From the NCBI GenBank assembly GCA_012034405.1, contig JAAVLZ010000002.1:124001-188000 (forward strand): a stretch of DNA of 64,000 nt, given 5' to 3'. The stretch comes from Oscillospiraceae bacterium HV4-5-C5C. GTDB lineage: Bacteria; Bacillota; Clostridia; Saccharofermentanales; Fastidiosipilaceae. This document shows, one piece after another, positions 9,111 to 16,919 of this stretch; within the stretch, counting starts at the first letter, position 1; each line of letters begins with the position of its first letter. The position numbers were made by a program, and so were the translations under genes. The notes beneath the pieces are model-generated. The model was not told the origin of the DNA. It searched no databases and saw only the letters and a program-made list of their open reading frames with translations.

Positions 9111-10358
9111 TTAAACCGGCGCCTGAGGCTGATTCAGCGGCCAGATCGCGGTGGCCGGCCGCAGGCACTGCCAGCCGTTGGCAGTGCTATAGCTGGCTAC
9201 TGCCGGTAAGTTCCGGCTGAGAAACAGGGACAGACCTTCTGTGACGGAATACGCGCCGCAACGGTCAAAGCACAGCCAATCACCCCGGGCCGGTCTGGTC
9301 AGCCTGAGGCAGCGCAGCAGCACGTCATTTACGGTACAAAGCGCGCCGCAGACCGTCCAGTCCGCGGGAGCAGGCGGGCGGGCGTCCGCCGCTCCGGGGA
9401 CAGCCTTGATCAGGCGGACGGGCGGCAGCTTCATGCCCAGCATCTGCCCGTAATATGCCAGGTGGTGGATGCCGCCGTCCACAATGCAATAATGATCTGC
9501 CCGGGTCGTTTTCAGATCAACGATCTGAGTCAGATAGCTGCCACAGGCAGCCGCCAGAAAACGCCCCATTTCAAGGGTCAGCTGCCGCCTGCAGCCGGCC
9601 TGCGTCAAAGCCTCCCGCAGTACCTGCAACTGAACCAGGTCAGACTTATCCAGGTCGTCTGGCGCAGCCGGTTCAGCCGTATCCGCGGACCGGCTGCTAT
9701 CTGAAAAGTAACGCACCGCCAGACCCGGGCCATATTCAAGGGCTAGCGGTGGCAGATCGTAGTCATGCTCCAGGGAGCGGCACAGCTGTTCCAGCCTGGC
9801 GACTTCCGCAATGATTTTTCTGCTGTGTTTCTGGGTGCCGGAATAAAACTGAAGACCGGTTATCCTGAGGTAAGGACAAGCTTGCCGCCGGGCGAGGATA
9901 TCGCGAAGGTCCGCCTCATCCAGGCCAAACTGATTGCCGCTGCTTAAACGCAGCAGTACGGAGACCTTGCGCTGTCGCCGCCGGGCCAGCTGATTCAATA
10001 AGGCCAGCTGTTCACCGGATTCAAGGCTGATCTCAGGCAGACAGTCTCCCGGCTGATCAAAAATGGCGGTCAGGTCAGCCTCGCTTTTATAGACGCCGGA
10101 AATGACCAGTTTGTCCTGGGGCAGCTTCAGCTGCTGGGTGATGGACCATTCGCCGGGCGAACATAGTTCAAACCGGTCAAGCCACCGGCTCAGGACAGGC
10201 AGCAGGAACGGATTGGCCTTAACCGCAAAGCAAAGCCGGGCCTGGGGCAGCTGCTGCCGGATCAGTTCAACCTGCTGTTGCAGGCGATCCAGATCAAACA
10301 GGTAAACCGGGGTGCCATAGGCTTCTGCCGCAACCTGGCAGAGTTTGTCAGTCAGCAT
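9111..10358 (-). CDS. Type III PLP-dependent amino-acid decarboxylase (LysA/BtrK-like)
   Basis: A 415-residue alanine-racemase-fold decarboxylase. Lys47 in CFAVKANPFL is the PLP-binding lysine; Glu263-Arg266 (EMGR) takes the place of the usual EPGR phosphate-binding motif; the partner-subunit active-site cysteine is Cys341 in CGALCTVND. In lysine-forming LysA the two key motifs read HxGSQ and CESGD; here they read FYSGTQ and CTVND, so the substrate is probably not diaminopimelate. Relatives with SGTQ-like and CT motifs include carrier-protein-linked decarboxylases such as BtrK and the exosortase-associated group, recalled from knowledge. The start at 10358 follows AGGAGG and lies just after the upstream stop. 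It sits between an adenylating enzyme and a carrier protein. Confidence 0.8.
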   Translation of the reverse strand: MLTDKLCQVAAEAYGTPVYLFDLDRLQQQVELIRQQLPQARLCFAVKANPFLLPVLSRWLDRFELCSPGEWSITQQLKLPQDKLVISGVYKSEADLTAIFDQPGDCLPEISLESGEQLALLNQLARRRQRKVSVLLRLSSGNQFGLDEADLRDILARRQACPYLRITGLQFYSGTQKHSRKIIAEVARLEQLCRSLEHDYDLPPLALEYGPGLAVRYFSDSSRSADTAEPAAPDDLDKSDLVQLQVLREALTQAGCRRQLTLEMGRFLAAACGSYLTQIVDLKTTRADHYCIVDGGIHHLAYYGQMLGMKLPPVRLIKAVPGAADARPPAPADWTVCGALCTVNDVLLRCLRLTRPARGDWLCFDRCGAYSVTEGLSLFLSRNLPAVASYSTANGWQCLRPATAIWPLNQPQAPV

Positions 10359-10359
10359 T

Positions 10360-11931
10360 TCAGGCCTCCTCATACTGTTTGCTTAAGCTGGCGCGGTCAA
10401 GCTTGCCATGTGCGTTGAGCGGCAGCGTGCGACACCAGTAAATCCGCTGCGGCACCATATAGTGGGGCAGCTGTGCGCGCAGCGCCTCCAGCAGCTGCTG
10501 CTCGGTCCGGCTGCTTGCCTGAGCTCTCAAGGGCTGGTCCAGGGGCAGACCGGTCTCCGCCTGCGGATCCGGTACGGCAAAGGCCAGCAGACGCTGACGG
10601 CGCTGATCAAAAATGCAGCAGGCCCGGGCTACGGCCGGCTGCAGGTCAAGAGCGGCCTCAACTTCGCCCAGTTCAATGCGGTGCCCCATCAACTTGATCT
10701 GGCCGTCACGCCGGCCGGTAAACATCAGATTGCCGTCGGGGCGGTAACAGGCCATATCACCGGTCCGGTAAATCCGTTCCGGAAAAATATGGTTGAGCGG
10801 ATTGAGGGTGAAACACTCCGCCGTGCGGACCGGATCCCTGTAATAACCTGAAGCCAGACAGGTACCGGCCACGCAGATCTGACCTTCCTGCTCCGGCGCG
10901 GTGATCAGCTGATCGCAGTCATCCAGCAAAAACACCGCTTCATTGGGAAAGGGCCGGCCGATTGGCAGGGGGGATGACAGATCCAGCGGGACCGGCACTT
11001 CATAGTAGGTGCAATTACAGGTGATTTCCGTAGGGCCGTACAAATTGACAAACCGGGTCTCAGGCAGTTGATCCATCCAGATTTTCAGCTGCTTCAGAGG
11101 CATCGGTTCGCCGCTGAACAACACCTGGCGAAGCTGCCGCGGAACCCGGTAGCGAAAGCCTTTCAGCTGGCTGATCAGACATAAGGCAGAAACAGCCCAG
11201 ATCAGGGTATCAACCTGATGGTCGCAGATATAATCCAGTAACCGGACAGGTTGCGTGAAGTAAGACATCGGGATCAGAACCAGGGTGGCGCCGCAGCTCA
11301 GACTGCCGTAAAGATCTTTGACAAAAACATCAAAATCATAGGGAGCCTGATTGCCTATGACTGAGCTGTGCTTCAGACCGGCCAGGGGAACAAAGACTTC
11401 CATGAAATCCACGACTGAACGATGGGAAATCAGGACGCCCTTAGGCTCGCCGGTGGAGCCGGAGGTAAAATTGCAATACAGCGGATCGGTATCCAGTAAC
11501 AGGCGCTGACGCTGTTCAAGCAGATCAAGCTGCAGCGGCTGCCTGACTAAATCCTCTGCGGTTAGAATCTGACCCGCAAAACCTGTTTCAGACAAACGCC
11601 GCCTGCCCTCAGCGTCACTGATGACCAGGGACGCGTCCAGGCGCTGCAACAATCGACCCAACCGGGCCGGAGGTTGATCAGGATTAAGCGGTACGTAAAA
11701 GGCGCCGGTCCGGGCCACGCTGAGCAGCACCGCCACGCTGAGACAGGATTTTGGTAACAGGACAGGAACGGGCTGACGGTGACCGACACCGGCGACCAGC
11801 AGCGCGGATGCCAGGTGGGCCTGCGCGTCAGCCAGCTGACGGTAGCTGAAGCTTTGTTCAGGATCTACCACCGCCGGATGGTCGGGATACCGCGCTGCCG
11901 CCTGTTCCAGATAAGACAGCACCAGCCGCAT
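10360..11931 (-). CDS. Amino-acid adenylating enzyme (DltA/NRPS A-domain type)
   Basis: A stand-alone, 523-residue adenylation enzyme of the ANL family, which forms an aminoacyl-AMP and loads a carrier protein. Core motifs are in order: FTSGSTGEPKG (155-165), NLYGPTE, YRTGDMACY, GRRDGQIKLMGHRIE, and the catalytic Lys510 in NAHGKLDR. Asp201 (YDFDVFVKD) corresponds to GrsA Asp235, which binds the alpha-amino group, so the substrate is an amino acid. By hand alignment Lys205 falls at pocket position 239, as in several glutamate-activating domains. ATG at 11931 was chosen because GGGAG lies nine bases upstream; a longer frame to 12051 lacks a ribosome site. It is the first gene of the minus-strand cluster. 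Confidence 0.85.
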   Translation of the reverse strand: MRLVLSYLEQAAARYPDHPAVVDPEQSFSYRQLADAQAHLASALLVAGVGHRQPVPVLLPKSCLSVAVLLSVARTGAFYVPLNPDQPPARLGRLLQRLDASLVISDAEGRRRLSETGFAGQILTAEDLVRQPLQLDLLEQRQRLLLDTDPLYCNFTSGSTGEPKGVLISHRSVVDFMEVFVPLAGLKHSSVIGNQAPYDFDVFVKDLYGSLSCGATLVLIPMSYFTQPVRLLDYICDHQVDTLIWAVSALCLISQLKGFRYRVPRQLRQVLFSGEPMPLKQLKIWMDQLPETRFVNLYGPTEITCNCTYYEVPVPLDLSSPLPIGRPFPNEAVFLLDDCDQLITAPEQEGQICVAGTCLASGYYRDPVRTAECFTLNPLNHIFPERIYRTGDMACYRPDGNLMFTGRRDGQIKLMGHRIELGEVEAALDLQPAVARACCIFDQRRQRLLAFAVPDPQAETGLPLDQPLRAQASSRTEQQLLEALRAQLPHYMVPQRIYWCRTLPLNAHGKLDRASLSKQYEEA

Positions 11932-12167
11932 AATTGTCATCTCCCTTATGCAGAAATACTCGGAATTTCCTTTTTCAGGATAGAAAGACCCTCCCGGGCT
12001 GTCAAGGCGATCCTGCGGCAGAAAGCGCTGAAAGGGGGTCTGGCGCTGCAATTTAATGCTTCCTTAAAAATCTTCCGGCCCGGCTTTTGTGACCTGCAGC
12101 CAGCCGATCCTGCAAAAGCTGTACAAAATGACGGCGAGATATTTGTGCATTCTGAAGCAATTATCAA
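11932..12167. other. Divergent intergenic region between the Dlt-like cluster and rnfC
   Basis: This is the left part of a 335-base gene-free stretch. I found no convincing minus-strand promoter for the adenylating-enzyme gene and no recognisable RNA. A copy of TGTACAA occurs at 12120-12126 and a related sequence in the rnfC promoter at 12190-12195. Confidence 0.4.
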
Positions 12168-12196
12168 TTGCAGGCAATCGATTATTTTTGTACAAT
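12168..12196 (+). promoter_or_regulatory. Sigma-A-type promoter for the rnf operon
   Basis: TTGCAG (12168-12173) and TACAAT (12191-12196) are separated by exactly 17 bases. Transcription would start about 60 bases before the rnfC start codon. The leader holds a small hairpin (CCTGCC at 12223-12228, GGCAGG at 12235-12240) ahead of the ribosome site. Confidence 0.7.
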
Positions 12197-12266
12197 AGCA
12201 GAGATAAAAAGCCGCAATACCCCCTGCCGGAATGGGCAGGAATCCGCGGCCAAGAAGGGGATCCTA

Positions 12267-13643
12267 ATGGCAAAAAATAACACCTCAGCCACCTGGTCCA
12301 AACGACTCAGCAAAGCTGTCCGTCGCCCGATCGGCGGCGTCCATCCGGATGACCAGAAGGCCGCGCAGGCTGTTGCGACTGAAACCTTGCCGGTGCCGCC
12401 GTTGGTAAAACTGGCGGTTACTTCTGTAACGCCGGCCGGCTGCCAGCTGCTGGTTAAGCCAGGTGATCAAGTAGCAGTTGGCCAGCCGGTGGCCAGTCCG
12501 GTCGACCGGATGTCGGTGCCGCTTCATGCTTCGGTTTCCGGCCAGGTACTGTCTGCTGATGAAGCGGTTAATATTAATGGGCAGAGCTGTCCGGTGGTCG
12601 TGATTGCTTCAGATGGCCGGCAGACGCCCTGGGAGCAGCTGGCTCCCCCGCAAGTGACAGATTTTGACAGCTTCAGGCAGGCGGTCAGAGCCTCAGGGGT
12701 ATTGGGTCTGGGTGGAGCGGGCTTTCCGGCATTTTTCAAGCTGGGCAGCGCGCCGGATCAGCGTATAGATTTACTGGTTGCCAACGGTTCTGAATGTGAG
12801 CCTTATTCAGCTTCTGACGCGCGGGAAATGCTTGAAAATGGCGCTGAGCTCCTGGCCGGGATCCGGGCGGTGCTGGATTACGGCCAGATCGACCGGGCGA
12901 TTATTGGTATTGAAGGCAATAAGCCTGAGGCGATCCGGCATCTAAGTGAACTCATCGGAGATGATGAGCGGATCTGTGTGCGGGTTTTGCCCCGGCGTTA
13001 CCCTCAGGGCGGTGAAAAACAGCTGGTATATGCCGTCAGCGGCCGCAAGATTGCCGGCGGAGCTTTACCGTCCGCGGTCGGCGCTCTGGTCATGAACGTC
13101 AGCTCCCTGGCTGCCATTGCGGTCTATCTCAAAACAGGACAGCCACTGACACAGCGCCGCATTACCGTAACCGGCCCTGCTTTTGACCGGCCGCGTAATC
13201 TGATGGTGCCGGTGGGCACCCCGGTCAGCCAGATTCTGACGTACGCAGGCGGCCTGAACGGAGCCGGCTCCTGTCTGATTCAGGGCGGCCCTATGATGGG
13301 GCGACTGATAGAGGACTATGAAGCAGGAATCATGAAAACGACTAACCTGCTGCTGGGTCTGACCGCCGCTCAAACTAAAAAGCCGGCCGAGCAGGCCTGC
13401 ATCCGCTGCGGCCTGTGCGCGGAGGTCTGTCCAATGAGGCTGCAGCCCAGTGAAATGAATCAACTGGTCTTGCTGGGCCGTTATCAGGAAGCAGCTGAGC
13501 GCTATTATATGAAAGATTGCATTGAGTGCGGCTGCTGCAGCTTTGTCTGCCCGGCATACCGGCTGCTGACCCAGTCTTTTGTATACGGCAAGCAACAGCT
13601 CAGATCAGCGCAGCAGCAGACGCAGGGAGGTCAAACCAAATGA
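12267..13643 (+). CDS. rnfC: RnfC-like electron-transport subunit
   Basis: A 458-residue RnfC, the peripheral subunit that in known Rnf complexes holds FMN and NADH sites and two [4Fe-4S] clusters. The glycine-rich GLGGAGFPAFFKLG and the NGSECEPYSASD motif are present, followed by two complete ferredoxin motifs, CIRCGLCAEVCP (from residue 378) and CIECGCCSFVCP (from 418). The start has AAGGGG seven bases upstream. The stop overlaps the rnfD start (ATGA), so the operon is tightly coupled. The usual partner RnfB is not encoded in this operon, which makes its electron donor or acceptor unclear. Confidence 0.92.
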   Translation: MAKNNTSATWSKRLSKAVRRPIGGVHPDDQKAAQAVATETLPVPPLVKLAVTSVTPAGCQLLVKPGDQVAVGQPVASPVDRMSVPLHASVSGQVLSADEAVNINGQSCPVVVIASDGRQTPWEQLAPPQVTDFDSFRQAVRASGVLGLGGAGFPAFFKLGSAPDQRIDLLVANGSECEPYSASDAREMLENGAELLAGIRAVLDYGQIDRAIIGIEGNKPEAIRHLSELIGDDERICVRVLPRRYPQGGEKQLVYAVSGRKIAGGALPSAVGALVMNVSSLAAIAVYLKTGQPLTQRRITVTGPAFDRPRNLMVPVGTPVSQILTYAGGLNGAGSCLIQGGPMMGRLIEDYEAGIMKTTNLLLGLTAAQTKKPAEQACIRCGLCAEVCPMRLQPSEMNQLVLLGRYQEAAERYYMKDCIECGCCSFVCPAYRLLTQSFVYGKQQLRSAQQQTQGGQTK

Positions 13644-14602
13644 TGACAACAGGCATATCAAAAACGGCCAGTCCGCATATTCATGCCGGCCGCAGTACCA
13701 GCGCGGTGATGAGGGATGTCCTGATCGCGCTTCTGCCGCTGGCGATAGCGGGCTGCGTGATCTATGGATGGCGGGCGCTGCTGGTTTTGGCCGTGAGCAC
13801 GGGCTCGGCTGTGCTGACGGAATATATCTATGAAAAATTGCTGCATCAGCCGGTGACCAGCGGGGACTTAAGCGCGGCGGTGACCGGTCTGCTGCTGGGT
13901 TTAAGCGTGACACCGCTGCTGCCTTGGTGGCTGGCTATGCTGGGCAGTGTTTTCGCGGTGCTGCTGGTCAAACTGCTGTTCGGAGGGATCGGCCGCGACT
14001 TTATGAATCCGGCCCTGGCGGCCAGAGCCTTCCTCCTGATTTCCTTCCCCAAGCAGATGATACAGTTTATGAATCCCCGGATTGGCGCGGAACAGCTGGA
14101 TCTGATCAGCGGGGCAACGCCGCTGCCGGCCGCCAAATGGTCGGGGACGGTACCTTCGCTGCTGGACTCGTTTTTAGGCAATAAAGCCGGTTCAATCGGC
14201 GAAGTCTGCATTCTGGCTGTTTTATTGGGATTTGCCTATTTGATCGTCAGACGGGTTATCCATTGGGAAGTCCCTTTGATTTACCTGGCTGTCATTGCGT
14301 TGTTTGCCTGGCTCTGGGGGGCTGATGGCTGGTTTACCGGGAATGTCCTCTACCAGCTTTTAAACGGCGGCGCCGTTTTTGCCGCGGTTTTTATGGTGAC
14401 TGACTATACCTCCACCCCTATGCGGCGCAGCGGTCAGCGGATTTTTGCCGCGGGAGCGGGCTTTTTAACGATCCTGATCCGCAGCTTTGGCGCCTTTCCT
14501 GAGGGAGTAACGTTTGCCATCCTGCTGATGAACCTGCTGACACCGCTGCTGGACCGGGCGTTCGTTCCCGCAAGCTTTGGGAGGAAAAAACATGAAGTCT
14601 AA
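13640..14602 (+). CDS. rnfD: RnfD-like membrane subunit with covalent FMN site
   Basis: A 320-residue polytopic membrane protein of the RnfD/NqrB family. The flavin-attachment motif SGATPLP is intact at Thr160, so a phosphoester-linked FMN is expected. The membrane segments, GRDFMNPALAARAFLLISFP and the C-terminal VTDYTSTPM are typical of RnfD. The gene overlaps rnfC by four bases and rnfG by 11, with GGGAGG before the start. It would carry electrons towards RnfG and contribute to Na+ or H+ movement in a conventional complex. Confidence 0.92.
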   Translation: MMTTGISKTASPHIHAGRSTSAVMRDVLIALLPLAIAGCVIYGWRALLVLAVSTGSAVLTEYIYEKLLHQPVTSGDLSAAVTGLLLGLSVTPLLPWWLAMLGSVFAVLLVKLLFGGIGRDFMNPALAARAFLLISFPKQMIQFMNPRIGAEQLDLISGATPLPAAKWSGTVPSLLDSFLGNKAGSIGEVCILAVLLGFAYLIVRRVIHWEVPLIYLAVIALFAWLWGADGWFTGNVLYQLLNGGAVFAAVFMVTDYTSTPMRRSGQRIFAAGAGFLTILIRSFGAFPEGVTFAILLMNLLTPLLDRAFVPASFGRKKHEV

Positions 14603-15659
14603 GGAGAAAGGTCAGACCGGCCGGTGGGTGATTCCGGCAGCTTTTGTGGTAGCGGCGGGTCTGGTTATCACTGGTTTGTATACTGGCCTGAAAACCAAAA
14701 TTGAGGCCCGGGAAGCGGACAGCCTGCTGGAATTGAGACAGCAAGTAGTGCCGGGAGCGGATCGCTTTGAGCCGCTTGACCTGACTGCGGCAGGCAGCGG
14801 AATCAGCGACAAAGTGGAAGCAGCTTTTCTGGCGCGGAAAGACGGCCAGACCATTGGTATTTTGTTTCAGGCCGAAGAATCCGGCCATGAGGGTCCGATC
14901 GTGTCATTAATCGGAGTGGATGCTCAAACGCTGACCCTGACGGGTGTCAGAGTGACGGAGAGCGAAGAAACCCTGGGCTTGGGCGATGGCCTGAGTGATC
15001 CGGATTATTACCAGCAGTTTGTGGGTCTGGGTGGCCCTGATTCCCAGCTGCAGGTCTACGCGGCGGGCGACTTGCCGGAGGAGACCACGGCTGCCAGTAC
15101 GGACGGGCAGAGCGGCGCCACGCCGGAGGAGACCACGGCTGCCAGTACGGACGGGCAGAGCGGCGCCACGCCGGAGGAGACCACAGCCACCGGCGCTGAC
15201 GGGCAGAGCGGCGCCACGCCGGAGGAGACCACGGCTGCCAGTACGGACGGCCAGAGCGGCGCTACGCCGGAGGAGACCACAGCTGCCAGTACGGACGGCC
15301 AGAGCGGCGCCACGCCGGAGGAGACCACGGCTGCCAGTACGGACGGGCAGAGCGGCGCCACGCCGGAGGAGACCACGGCTGCCAGTACGGACGGACAGAG
15401 CGGCGCCACGCCGGAGGAGACCACAGCTGCCAGTACGGACGGGCAGAGCGGCGCTACGCCGGAGGAGACTACAGCTGCCGGCGCGAAGACTGAGGTCGAC
15501 GCTGACAGCTCAGCATCAAAAACGGACAGCGACAGCCAGACACTGATACCGGTAGAAGCCTTGTCCCAGGCTACTGTCAGCAGTAAAGCCCTGGTACGAG
15601 CCATAAACGCCTGCCTGAGCGCTGCTGACGTATTAAAAGAGGGGGGCTGGTTAAAATGA
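14592..15659 (+). CDS. rnfG: RnfG-like subunit with a 16-residue tandem-repeat insertion
   Basis: A 355-residue RnfG, against about 190-210 for typical members. One N-terminal membrane helix (about 12-32) precedes the extracytoplasmic FMN-binding domain, with the family motif ETLGLGDGL at about residue 125. The domain is interrupted at residues 162-289 by eight exact-length copies of PEETTAASTDGQSGAT and a partial ninth. The covalent FMN motif after the repeats reads SQATVSS (Thr328) where RnfG has SGATxSS; the acceptor Thr is kept. The repeats would form a Thr/Ser/Glu-rich linker outside the cell, possibly glycosylated. The start follows GGGAGG. Confidence 0.85.
   Translation: MKSKEKGQTGRWVIPAAFVVAAGLVITGLYTGLKTKIEAREADSLLELRQQVVPGADRFEPLDLTAAGSGISDKVEAAFLARKDGQTIGILFQAEESGHEGPIVSLIGVDAQTLTLTGVRVTESEETLGLGDGLSDPDYYQQFVGLGGPDSQLQVYAAGDLPEETTAASTDGQSGATPEETTAASTDGQSGATPEETTATGADGQSGATPEETTAASTDGQSGATPEETTAASTDGQSGATPEETTAASTDGQSGATPEETTAASTDGQSGATPEETTAASTDGQSGATPEETTAAGAKTEVDADSSASKTDSDSQTLIPVEALSQATVSSKALVRAINACLSAADVLKEGGWLK
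15075..15480 (+). repeat. 48-bp tandem repeat array inside rnfG
   Basis: Copies begin at 15075, 15123, 15171, 15219, 15267, 15315, 15363 and 15411, each 48 bases, with a partial ninth from 15459. The third copy differs most (TGAD for ASTD at the protein level); the others vary only at a few mostly silent sites. The unit is a multiple of three, so copy-number change would keep rnfG in frame. The array is a likely site of length variation between strains. Confidence 0.95.
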
Positions 15660-16312
15660 AACCTGATGAAAGCAACACCGAGACCAAATCTTTACCTGCC
15701 GATGCAAGACGGTCATATCAGAACAGCCTGACCGCACCGGTGTTTATCGCCGCAGCCCTGCCGGCTGCGGTCGTCTTGTCCGCTGCCCAGGGCGCGCTGA
15801 TGGGGCTGCTGATTGCGCTGGAAAGCCTGCTGACCCTGGCTGTTCTGTGGTTGCTGCAGCGCCTGGCGCCTTCGCCTTCGCGCTATTCGTTATGGGTGCA
15901 GGCACTGTTAGCCGCAGGCTTCAGCGCGACTTTGGTGGAGTTACTGCTCCGGGCGTATATACCGGCGGCCGCCGCCGATTTTGGCCTTTATATTCCCTTG
16001 TCCGCCGCCGCTGTGGTTTTGTTGCTGAATCCACAGCTCAGCGCGCCACCTGCTGAGCAAAGTCACCCTTCCGCCGCTTTTACCTGGAAACTCTGGCTTA
16101 AACGGCTGCTCTTCATGTGGGTCCTCCTCTTCGTGCTGGGCCTGATCCGGGAAGCGTTAGGCGCCGGCACGCTGCTTGGTAAAGCCTTCAGTGACACTCA
16201 GGCGCGGCCGCTGCTGCTGCTGCTCCTGCCTTCAGGGGCGTTTATCTTATTGGGCCTGCTGGCAGCCTTAAGCCAGTATATCCGGCCGGAAAAGGAGACT
16301 CAGCATGATTGA
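15656..16312 (+). CDS. rnfE: RnfE-like membrane subunit lacking all cysteines
   Basis: A 218-residue membrane protein of the RnfE/NqrD family, recognisable from FGLYIPL, LGLIREALGAGTLLG and LPSGAFILLGLL, which match IPLI, REIIGNGTLF and LPPGAFIGLGL of known RnfE. The two cysteines that ligate the intramembrane [2Fe-2S] cluster in RnfE are replaced: by hand alignment LGLCP becomes AAALP (residue 35) and the TNC motif becomes AAV (residue 120). The protein contains no cysteine at all. Its first 20 residues are extra and hydrophilic. The start overlaps the rnfG stop (ATGA). Confidence 0.85.
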   Translation: MKPDESNTETKSLPADARRSYQNSLTAPVFIAAALPAAVVLSAAQGALMGLLIALESLLTLAVLWLLQRLAPSPSRYSLWVQALLAAGFSATLVELLLRAYIPAAAADFGLYIPLSAAAVVLLLNPQLSAPPAEQSHPSAAFTWKLWLKRLLFMWVLLFVLGLIREALGAGTLLGKAFSDTQARPLLLLLLPSGAFILLGLLAALSQYIRPEKETQHD

Positions 16313-16892
16313 GGCTGTTCTGACCGCGTTTATCGCGGCTGTCTTTATTGAAAATGTGGTGACCGTCCGGATGCTCGGCGCGGACACGGCCCTGTATTCG
16401 CCCGCTAAACCAAAGGAAGCGTTTGAACTTGGCCTGATCATGATCGTCCTGTCGGTTCTGACCGCGGCTTCAGCCTTTGCGGTGAATCTACTTTGGGTCC
16501 GGCTTGATTTGACCGTGCTGGATCTGCTGACCACGATCGTCCTGACCATTCTTTGGCTCAGCCTGCTCCGTCTGCTTTGCCGCAGCTTTTATCCCGCTTT
16601 GTCTGACCTGCTGCAATCCTGGTCACCCAGTCTGCTGGTATCGTCGGCGGTGCTGGGCATCGGCTTGATTTACAGTCAGAGTCAGACCTTAAGCTTTGGT
16701 GCAGCCCTCGGTCAGGCGGCTGCCTCCGGACTGGGCTTTTTACTGCTGCTCATGATTTACAGTGGCTTGAATGAGCGCCTGGAGCAGGCCCGGTTCAGCC
16801 AGCCACGCGCCCTGCGGGGGCTGCCATCCCTGCTGCTTGCGGCCGGTCTGATCTGTCTGGCATTTATGGGCTTTAATGGTATGATTTTCTAA
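16305..16892 (+). CDS. rnfA: RnfA-like membrane subunit with cluster cysteines replaced
   Basis: A 195-residue, six-helix membrane protein that aligns end to end with RnfA, including SAVLGIGL, NERLEQARFSQP and the C-terminal LAFMGFNGM. The conserved LGICPFLG reads LGADTALY (Asp27) and TNCAVLG reads VSSAVLG (Ser114), so both cysteine ligands of the RnfA/RnfE [2Fe-2S] cluster are missing. Two other cysteines occur (Cys92 and near the C terminus) but not at ligand positions. It overlaps rnfE by eight bases. rnfB would normally come next; instead an unrelated HAD gene begins 27 bases later. Confidence 0.87.
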   Translation: MIEAVLTAFIAAVFIENVVTVRMLGADTALYSPAKPKEAFELGLIMIVLSVLTAASAFAVNLLWVRLDLTVLDLLTTIVLTILWLSLLRLLCRSFYPALSDLLQSWSPSLLVSSAVLGIGLIYSQSQTLSFGAALGQAAASGLGFLLLLMIYSGLNERLEQARFSQPRALRGLPSLLLAAGLICLAFMGFNGMIF

Positions 16893-16919
16893 AGCTCATA
16901 ATTAACGGCAGGAGATAAC

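Noticed and set aside
5878-11931. Calling the cluster a standard D-alanine dlt operon
   Set aside because: Classical dlt operons have no decarboxylase, the MBOAT motif is closer to AlgI, and the adenylation pocket has Lys at position 239.
15075-15480. 48-bp repeats as a CRISPR array
   Set aside because: The units are directly adjacent without spacers, in frame with rnfG, and there are no cas genes.
15056-15604. Long open frames on the minus strand and in another plus frame across the repeats
   Set aside because: They exist only because a 48-base unit keeps every frame open; products are simple repeats (AVVSSGVAPLCPS) without start signals.
12267-16892. Na+-translocating NADH:quinone reductase (Nqr) instead of Rnf
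   Set aside because: The first gene is RnfC with two [4Fe-4S] motifs, not NqrA, and no NqrF is present.
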